Positions 1 through 5,445 of a stretch of 5,445 bases of DNA are shown here, in pieces. Source of the DNA: Acidimicrobiaceae bacterium (GTDB taxonomy: Bacteria; Actinomycetota; Acidimicrobiia; Acidimicrobiales; RAAP-2); contig PLXU01000080.1 of the NCBI GenBank assembly GCA_003151555.1, forward strand, positions 1-5,445, given 5' to 3'. The position numbers and the translations under genes were made by a program. Position 1 is the stretch's first letter. Each line of letters opens with the position of its first letter. The notes under the pieces are model-generated. The model was not told where the DNA came from and searched no databases. It saw only the letters and a list, made by a program, of their open reading frames with translations.

Positions 1-1483
1 GCATGGCGGTGAAGGCTTCGTGGCCGGGGGTGTCGATGAACGCAATGGCCCGGCCCTTCCACTGGACCTGGTAGGCCCCAATGTGCTGGGTGATGCCGCC
101 GGCCTCGTCGGCCGCGACGTCGGTCTTGCGAATGCGGTCCAACAGTTTGGTCTTGCCGTGGTCGACGTGGCCCATGACGGTGACGATAGGCGGACGCGGT
201 ACCTCGGGTATCTCTTCTTCCTGGTCGTCTTCATCGAAGAACTTGGCCAGCAGGGCGGCCTCTTGTTGCTCGCCCGGGTCAACCAAGTGCACGACGGCAC
301 CCACTTCGGCGGCGTAGAGCTCGATCATGTCGTCGGTGAGTCCCTGCACGGCGGTGACGATCTCGCCTTGCAAGAACAAAAAGCGGATGATGTCGGCGGC
401 GCTACGGTTGAGTTTCGGTCCGACGTCCTTGGCCGTTGATCCGCGCTCGATGATGATTTCGCCGTCGGGCACCGGCGCGCTGCTCGGCTGCCAGGTGGTC
501 ATTTGCGTCGGCTCCAACTCCTCGACGTTGCGACGTCGACGGCGCGTGACCTTGCGCTGTGATCCGCGTGGTCCGCCAGTCCCGCGACTGGGCGGTCCCC
601 CGCGCCCGGGCGCGGTCGGTGCGCCCGTGGTCGGGCCGCCGGTGCGCGGTCCGCCGAATCCTCCGCCGGTGCTACTCGGACCACCGGGTCGCGACGGGCC
701 GCCGGTGCGCGGCGCGCCGGTGGAGGGACGTGAACTCATGGGACGCGGACCACCGGGGCCCGAAGGCCGTCCGGCCGAACTCGGCAGGGGGCGACGGGCG
801 CCGGGTGGCGGCGGGATGGGCCGTCCGGTGGCACTCATCGGCCGTCCCGGTGGCGGTGGAATCGGTCGGCCCGAGGCGCTCATCGGAGGACGCGTCGAAG
901 CGGAGCCGCCCTCACCACCATCACCCACCGTGCGGTGCGTCGGGCGCATGGTGACCGGTCCGTCGGGTGAGGCCGAGCGCGTCGGTACGGGCTTGGGCAC
1001 GACCACGCTGCTGCGCACCACTTTGGGCGGGTGCGACTCGGCCACGACGGGCACCGGACTAGCGGTGATCGGCGCAGCACTCGCGCTCGCGCTCGCACTC
1101 GCACTCGCACTCGCGCTCGCGCTCGCGACGGGCGCGGGTACCTCCACGGCCTTGGCTACCTTGGTCACGCGCGTCGCGCGCGCCGGCGCGGCCTCTGGCG
1201 CTTCGAGCGGCGTCGCGGACTTGACGGCGGCGCTCTTCGTGGCTCCCGTGGCCTTGACGGCCTTGGTTGCTTTGGCGGCCTTCGCGGCCGCCTCGGGTTG
1301 CACGTCGCGTCGCAGTCCGTCGGCGTCGGCGCGTCGACGGATGCGGTCGGCCTGGGCGTCTTCGATGGAGGCCGAGGGGCTCGACGCGCCAATGCCTAGT
1401 TTTTGGGCGAGACCGAGTAACTCCTTGCTCGTTAGGCCGAGTTCTTTGGAGAGCTCGTGTACTCGAATCTTCTTTTGCGCCAA
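1..1483 (-). CDS. infB: Translation initiation factor IF-2, N-terminal part (3' end beyond window)
   Basis: IF-2 is the GTPase that brings initiator fMet-tRNA to the 30S subunit and drives 50S joining in the cytoplasm. The frame is open for 494 codons and leaves the window at base 1. Residues 1-50 are the first IF2_N domain (KIRVHELSKELGLTSKELL). About 52-340 is a long Ala/Lys then Gly/Pro/Arg-rich linker, typical of actinobacterial IF-2, ending in an RRRRR patch at 314-318. About 342-405 is the second IF2_N domain. The G domain starts near 433, with P-loop GHVDHGKT at 438-445, a GGITQHIGAY switch-I segment and G3 DTPGH at 484-488. The G4 motif onward is missing. The start is TTG at 1483: an in-frame TAA lies four codons upstream, no ATG or GTG lies between them, and AAGGGAA sits just ahead. 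It lies 47 bp after ylxR in the same operon. Identification is very secure; the start is fairly secure. Confidence 0.97.
   Translation of the reverse strand, partial: MAQKKIRVHELSKELGLTSKELLGLAQKLGIGASSPSASIEDAQADRIRRRADADGLRRDVQPEAAAKAAKATKAVKATGATKSAAVKSATPLEAPEAAPARATRVTKVAKAVEVPAPVASASASASASASASASAAPITASPVPVVAESHPPKVVRSSVVVPKPVPTRSASPDGPVTMRPTHRTVGDGGEGGSASTRPPMSASGRPIPPPPGRPMSATGRPIPPPPGARRPLPSSAGRPSGPGGPRPMSSRPSTGAPRTGGPSRPGGPSSTGGGFGGPRTGGPTTGAPTAPGRGGPPSRGTGGPRGSQRKVTRRRRRNVEELEPTQMTTWQPSSAPVPDGEIIIERGSTAKDVGPKLNRSAADIIRFLFLQGEIVTAVQGLTDDMIELYAAEVGAVVHLVDPGEQQEAALLAKFFDEDDQEEEIPEVPRPPIVTVMGHVDHGKTKLLDRIRKTDVAADEAGGITQHIGAYQVQWKGRAIAFIDTPGHEAFTAM
794..883 (-). repeat. Tandem 45-bp (15-residue) repeat in the infB linker
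   Basis: Two adjacent 15-codon units encode MSASGRPIPPPPGRP (residues 201-215) and MSATGRPIPPPPGAR (216-230) of IF-2. The copies differ mainly at synonymous or conservative positions. The repeat is in frame and lies inside the disordered Pro/Gly/Arg-rich linker, consistent with an in-frame duplication. Confidence 0.85.
1079..1126 (-). repeat. Hexanucleotide repeat (GCGAGY)8 encoding an Ala-Ser run in IF-2
   Basis: Eight consecutive 6-bp units GCGAGC or GCGAGT encode (Ala-Ser)8 at IF-2 residues 120-135. The third base of the Ser codon changes in blocks (two AGC, three AGT, two AGC, one AGT), a pattern that fits slippage or unequal exchange. The unit is a multiple of three, so copy-number change would not break the frame. 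On the plus strand it reads as an Ala-Leu run, which I do not regard as real. Confidence 0.9.
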
Positions 1484-1489
1484 AACGTT

Positions 1490-1494
1490 CCCTT
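1490..1494 (-). promoter_or_regulatory. Ribosome binding site of infB, fixes the TTG start
   Basis: On the minus strand AAGGG (within AAGGGAA) lies 6 nt before TTG at 1483-1481. It overlaps the in-frame TAA at 1495-1493, so no longer infB reading is possible. This makes TTG the only credible start. Confidence 0.75.
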
Positions 1495-1530
1495 AATTCG
1501 CGTGCCCGCACTACCTGCGAACACAGTTAT

Positions 1531-1806
1531 CTATTCTTCCACAACTGCTGGTACTGCCTTCTCCGGCCCGGCTCCGCAGAGCGCGAGCAGCACGTCCACT
1601 TCAGAGGCGGGCACCGCGGTTCGCAGGGCGCGAGCCACGTGAACGACCCGCAGCAACGTGCCGCAGTCGGACTCTTTGCACCACCAGATTCCTCGACCGT
1701 TGCCCCGCCCGACGTACCACTGACCGTCAGTGTTGCGCCCCGCGCGATGAAGTGCTGTGTCCTCTCGTCGCGTGCGACAGACCACACAACTTCGTTGCGG
1801 CGCTAT
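1531..1806 (-). CDS. ylxR: YlxR family (DUF448) RNA-binding protein, start uncertain
   Basis: YlxR is a small protein usually encoded between nusA and infB. Family knowledge points to nucleic-acid binding and a regulatory role, but its function is not settled. The reading gives 91 residues from 1806. The conserved features are a Cys-x-x-Cys segment (RSCVVCRTRR, Cys7 and Cys10), the GRGxGRGxWxC segment at 33-43 with Cys43 and Cys48, and a C-terminal Ala/Leu-rich helix. The in-frame region between the upstream TGA (1833-1831) and Cys7 has no ATG, GTG, TTG or CTG. The only near-cognate start is ATA at 1806-1804, overlapping the nusA stop as ATAG and preceded by GGAGG. The first standard start is GTG at 1785, giving 84 residues, but it removes Cys7 and the basic PQR segment. 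I favour the longer protein. Family assignment is strong; the start is not. Confidence 0.85.
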   Translation of the reverse strand: MAPQRSCVVCRTRREDTALHRAGRNTDGQWYVGRGNGRGIWWCKESDCGTLLRVVHVARALRTAVPASEVDVLLALCGAGPEKAVPAVVEE

Positions 1807-2990
1807 GCCTCTTCCTCCACGACCGCGTCTTCAACCACATCGCCAACTTCGTCCTGCACTACGTCGAGCACCACGATCTCTTCGACCACGCCATCCGCGC
1901 TTTCGATTACCTCGTCGATGATGACCGCGGACTCGCCGGCCACGTCACTGGCGACCACGGTCACCTTTTCGTCCACCACGACGTCGCCCTCGGTCCAGAC
2001 CTCTTCAACGACCTCATCCTCGTTGCTCTCATTCTCCGAGCGAATGTCGATGCGCCAGCCGGTCAGGCGGGCGGCGAGGCGCGCGTTCTGGCCTTCCTTG
2101 CCAATCGCCAGCGAGAGCTGTTGGTCGTGCACGATCACCGTGGCGATGCCCTCTTCTTCGTTGAGGCGCACTTCGCGCACGCGCGCGGGCTGTAGGGCGG
2201 CCTGGATGAATTCAATCGGATCGTCACTGTAGGGCACCACGTCGATCCGCTCGCTGCGCAGCTCGTTAGTGATGTTGCGTACGCGCGATCCGCGCGCGCC
2301 CACGCAGGCCCCCACCGGGTCCACCTGGCCGTCATTGGAAGCCACCGCGATCTTGCTGCGGTGCCCGGGCTCGCGGGCCAGGGCCTTTATTTCCACGATG
2401 CCGTTGGCGATTTCCGGGACCTCGATCTCGAACAGTTTCGCGACCAAGGCCGGGTGCGTGCGACTGACCACGATTTGGGGGCCCTTGTTGGTCTTGCGAA
2501 CCTCCACGATGTACACCTTGATCCGCGCGCCGTGCTCGTAGCGCTCGAAGGCGATCTGTTCGGCCTGGGGCAAGAGGGCCTCGACGCGACCGAGGTCGAG
2601 CAGGGTGTAGCGGTTGTCGTTCTGCTGGACGGTGCCCGAGACGATGTCGCCTTCGCGATTCGCGAACTCTTCGTACATCTGGCGGCGCTGAATGTCGCGT
2701 ATCAGCTGCATGAGCACTTGCTTGGCCGTCTGCGCGGCGATGCGACCGAAGTCGTCGGGCGTGGCGTCCCACTCCTTGGTGACGTTGCCCTCGAGGTCGA
2801 GTTCTAATCCCCACACCTTGATCTCGCCGGTCTCGGGATTGATTTCGACTTCGGCGTCTTCGGCGGAGTCGGGGCGGCGCTTGTAGGCGGCCAGCAGTGC
2901 GTTGGCCAGGGCGATCAGCAATTCGCCTTCGTCGATGTTCTGATCTCTGGCGATCTGACCTAACGCCTCAAGAAATTCAAAGTTGGCCAT
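1803..2990 (-). CDS. nusA: Transcription termination/antitermination factor NusA
   Basis: NusA binds RNA polymerase and nascent RNA, promotes pausing and intrinsic termination, and takes part in antitermination on rRNA operons. The protein has 395 residues. Residues 1 to about 110 are the N-terminal RNAP-binding domain. About 113-180 is the S1 domain (GDIVSGTVQQ to PQIVVSRTHP). About 190-265 is KH1, with VDPVGACVGARGSRV. About 267-317 is KH2, with LSLAIGKEGQNARLA at 292-306. Residues 319-395 form a strongly acidic, Val-rich tail with about 27 Asp/Glu and a single Lys. The start is ATG at 2990: it lies 2 bp after the rimP stop, has GAAAGG 6 nt upstream, and begins with the usual MANFEFLEAL. 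A longer reading from 3062 would add 24 residues inside rimP and is unlikely. The TAG stop overlaps the proposed ylxR start. Confidence 0.98.
   Translation of the reverse strand: MANFEFLEALGQIARDQNIDEGELLIALANALLAAYKRRPDSAEDAEVEINPETGEIKVWGLELDLEGNVTKEWDATPDDFGRIAAQTAKQVLMQLIRDIQRRQMYEEFANREGDIVSGTVQQNDNRYTLLDLGRVEALLPQAEQIAFERYEHGARIKVYIVEVRKTNKGPQIVVSRTHPALVAKLFEIEVPEIANGIVEIKALAREPGHRSKIAVASNDGQVDPVGACVGARGSRVRNITNELRSERIDVVPYSDDPIEFIQAALQPARVREVRLNEEEGIATVIVHDQQLSLAIGKEGQNARLAARLTGWRIDIRSENESNEDEVVEEVWTEGDVVVDEKVTVVASDVAGESAVIIDEVIESADGVVEEIVVLDVVQDEVGDVVEDAVVEEEA
1814..1818 (-). promoter_or_regulatory. Strong Shine-Dalgarno before the ylxR ATA codon
   Basis: GGAGG on the minus strand lies inside the last nusA codons and ends 7 nt before ATA (1806-1804), an ideal spacing. 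It is about 28 nt from GTG at 1785, too far to serve that start. The site is therefore the main sequence support for initiation at or near the ATA. The stretch also encodes the Glu-rich NusA end, so some purine richness is expected by chance. Confidence 0.55.
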
Positions 2991-2992
2991 GA

Positions 2993-3487
2993 TTAGCCTT
3001 TCTTGCTCGTCGAATGAGACTTGGGCGCACGTGAGGGCGACGGCTTGGCTTCGGCCCCCCACTTAAAGACGGTCCGGGCCCGCTCAACCTGGTTGAGCGC
3101 CACGACCACTCGACCGAGTTCGAGGTCGTCGAGGGTCACGAACGCGTCGTCGACCTCGAGCACGGTTCCCTCGAGTCGGCGGGTCGCCTCGCCATCGCGT
3201 AGCTCGCGCAGCGTCACGACTTCGCCGACGGTGCTGAGAAAGTGGGCCGGGGTGCGTAGGCGTCGTTCCAAACCGGGGCTCGACACGTCAAGGGTAAAGC
3301 GGCCCGGAATCGGATCGTTGACGTCCAACCACCCCGAAATGACGCGATTGGCCTTGGTGAGGGCTTCGAGATCGACGCCCCCGTCGCGGTTGACCGTCAC
3401 GTGCAGCGTGCCGGCGGCCAGTTCGACATCGTAGAGAGTGAGCCCGAGTGGTGATAGGAGCGAGCGCAGTGGTGTCTCCAAATCCAT
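2993..3487 (-). CDS. rimP: Ribosome maturation factor RimP
   Basis: RimP is a cytoplasmic factor needed for 30S subunit maturation and pseudoknot assembly. With the start at ATG 3487 it has 164 residues, the normal size. The N-terminal alpha/beta domain covers about 1-80 and includes the family signature DVSSPGLERRLRTPAHF (67-83). The C-terminal SH3-like domain covers about 85-142 (GTVLEVDDAFVTLDDLELG). The last 20 residues form a basic Ser/Lys tail. I chose ATG 3487 because AGAGGAG ends 8 nt upstream. GTG 3496 and ATG 3493 overlap or crowd that site and would add only two or three residues. It is the first gene of the rimP-nusA-ylxR-infB unit, behind its own promoter and leader. Its stop lies 2 bp from the nusA ATG, suggesting translational coupling. 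Confidence 0.96.
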   Translation of the reverse strand: MDLETPLRSLLSPLGLTLYDVELAAGTLHVTVNRDGGVDLEALTKANRVISGWLDVNDPIPGRFTLDVSSPGLERRLRTPAHFLSTVGEVVTLRELRDGEATRRLEGTVLEVDDAFVTLDDLELGRVVVALNQVERARTVFKWGAEAKPSPSRAPKSHSTSKKG

Positions 3488-3495
3488 GGCCATCA

Positions 3496-3502
3496 CTCCT
3501 CT
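3496..3502 (-). promoter_or_regulatory. Ribosome binding site of rimP
   Basis: AGAGGAG on the minus strand ends 8 nt before ATG 3487. The last G of the site is the first base of a possible GTG start (3496), and ATG 3493 is only 2 nt away, so the third candidate, ATG 3487, fits best. Confidence 0.7.
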
Positions 3503-3521
3503 CTATGTCACCCCACGCCAG

Positions 3522-3556
3522 ACAATAAGAAAGCGCGGGCCAAGAGGCCCGCGCTT
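3522..3556 (-). terminator. Intrinsic terminator or attenuator in the rimP leader
   Basis: On the minus strand AAGCGCGGGCC (3556-3546) pairs perfectly with GGCCCGCGCTT (3541-3531) around a TCTT loop, an 11-bp GC-rich stem. A U-rich stretch, TCTTATTG, follows at 3530-3523. No T-run follows on the plus-strand side, so the orientation is minus. It lies downstream of the proposed rimP promoter and 35 nt before the rimP start. It could end proS transcripts and would also attenuate transcripts starting at that promoter. The U-tract is interrupted, so termination may be partial or depend on NusA (inference). Confidence 0.75.
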
Positions 3557-3594
3557 AAACGAGTCCAAACGTCCTAGGCGGACTGTCGGGAGCA

Positions 3595-3623
3595 ATTGTA
3601 GCATTTTGCGCCATAGGTCACAA
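3595..3623 (-). promoter_or_regulatory. Sigma70-type promoter of the rimP-nusA-ylxR-infB operon
   Basis: On the minus strand TTGTGA (3623-3618, 4 of 6 to consensus) and TACAAT (3600-3595, 5 of 6) are separated by exactly 17 nt. TGC directly before the -10 box gives an extended -10 element. A start near 3587 would produce a leader of about 100 nt before rimP. It lies in the only sizeable intergenic gap, between proS and rimP. Confidence 0.7.
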
Positions 3624-3654
3624 TTGGACGTTGAACATCCCGTCACGCCCAATT
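3622..3654 (-). repeat. Imperfect inverted repeat abutting the -35 box
   Basis: AATTGGGCGT (3654-3645) and ACGTCCAATT (3631-3622) form a 10-pair stem, one pair being G-U in RNA, around 13 nt. It lacks a U-run, so it is not a convincing intrinsic terminator for proS. It overlaps the first two bases of the proposed -35 element and could be a protein-binding site or an RNA hairpin at the proS 3' end. Function unknown. Confidence 0.5.
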
Positions 3655-3682
3655 AGTGGTTTTCAAAAGGACTTTAGGTCGT

Positions 3683-5092
<1,410 letters not shown>

Positions 5093-5133
5093 GGTTCTCC
5101 TTCTCGGGGTTGAAACAGACTAACGAAATGTCG

Positions 5134-5445
5134 TCAGTCGGCGATGCGCCGGCGAATCTTTTCGATCCGCTCACGGTCGTGGTTGGCGTCGCTGCCGCGG
5201 TCGTCCAACAGCAGCGCGCGGTCGGCCGCCGCTTCGGCTTCGGCCGACTGATCGCGCGCGGCCAGGCGGGCCTCGACGCCTTCGACGGCGATCTTCTTGG
5301 CCTCTTCGACGAGGGCCTCGACCATCTCGTCTTCGGGCACGACACGAATTATCTGGCCCTGAATGAAGAGGTGTCCGCGCTTCTTGCCCGCGGCGATCCC
5401 GAGGTCGGCGTGGCGGGCCTCGCCCGGGCCGTTCACCACGCAGCC
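5134..5445 (-). CDS. ispG: IspG, (E)-4-hydroxy-3-methylbut-2-enyl-diphosphate synthase, C-terminal part
   Basis: IspG (GcpE) is the [4Fe-4S] enzyme that converts methylerythritol cyclodiphosphate to HMBPP in the MEP isoprenoid pathway. Only the last 103 residues are here; the gene enters from the right edge. The fragment opens with GCVVNGPGEA, which carries the last of the three cluster-binding cysteines. It continues with the conserved ADLGIAAGKKRGHLFIQGQ and the VPEDEMVEALVEEAKKIA helix, where many IspG proteins end. About 50 further charged, Ala/Glu/Arg-rich residues follow before the TGA, predicted to be helical. No terminator is visible in the 41 bp before proS. Family identity is clear despite the truncation by the window. 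Confidence 0.95.
   Translation of the reverse strand, partial: GCVVNGPGEARHADLGIAAGKKRGHLFIQGQIIRVVPEDEMVEALVEEAKKIAVEGVEARLAARDQSAEAEAAADRALLLDDRGSDANHDRERIEKIRRRIAD

Noticed and set aside
327..1496. A 389-codon plus-strand open frame, rich in Pro/Gly/Arg and with an Ala-Leu run, opposite infB
   Set aside because: It lies entirely antisense to a clear IF-2 reading with conserved domains at both ends. Its composition is the complement of the low-complexity linker and it has no recognisable domain. High GC explains the lack of stops.
1484..1530. A possible separate promoter for infB in the ylxR-infB gap
   Set aside because: There is no well-spaced -35/-10 pair in these 47 bp. Co-transcription with nusA and ylxR is simpler.
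1527..1787. A minus-strand 86-codon frame overlapping ylxR, starting MWSVARDER
   Set aside because: It is the continuation of the nusA frame past its TAG. It shows no family features, while the adjacent frame has the YlxR cysteines and GRGxGRG segment.
2361..2807. Plus-strand open frames opposite nusA (also at 1752-2195)
   Set aside because: They are antisense shadows of a well-conserved NusA reading, with no recognisable domain and no clear ribosome binding site noticed.
2991..3062. A longer NusA start at 3062, adding 24 residues
   Set aside because: It would overlap rimP by 70 bp and has no family support. ATG 2990 has a ribosome binding site and the normal N-terminus.
5093..5133. A possible promoter or terminator between ispG and proS
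   Set aside because: The 41 bp show no hairpin with a U-run and no convincing -35/-10 pair; only the proS ribosome binding site is visible.

Overview
The window is a compact, high-GC piece of conserved bacterial core genome. Every real gene is on the minus strand, so transcription runs from the right edge (5445) to the left edge (1). The order is ispG (C-terminal part) - proS - rimP - nusA - ylxR - infB (N-terminal 494 residues). This order, the GC-rich composition, the short eukaryote/archaea-type prolyl-tRNA synthetase and the long Gly/Pro/Arg-rich linker in IF2 all point to an actinobacterium. My best guess is a member of Acidimicrobiia or a relative, but that finer placement is inference.

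Region by region: 5134-5445 is the end of ispG (isoprenoid precursor synthesis). Proline-tRNA ligase (3683-5092) follows after 41 bp. Next comes the only sizeable non-coding stretch, 3488-3682. It holds an inverted repeat, a good extended -10 sigma70-type promoter, a roughly 100-nt leader with a GC-rich terminator-like hairpin, and the rimP ribosome binding site. From there rimP (30S maturation), nusA (transcription elongation/termination), ylxR (small RNA-binding protein) and infB (initiation factor 2) are packed with gaps of 2, -4 and 47 bp and look like one operon. infB runs off the left edge just after its G3 motif.

Together the operon links transcription elongation and termination (NusA) with ribosome assembly (RimP) and translation initiation (IF2). 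The hairpin between the promoter and rimP suggests that the operon is attenuated, possibly by NusA itself.

I see no mobile element, CRISPR, tRNA, rRNA or defence system, and nothing that looks like a wholly new system. The points most worth a second look are the ylxR start, where the only start that keeps the full Cys-x-x-Cys motif is an ATA overlapping the nusA stop, and the promoter plus terminator leader ahead of rimP. Lesser points are the acidic NusA tail, the repeats in the IF2 linker, a degenerate zinc site in ProRS and a C-terminal extension on IspG.
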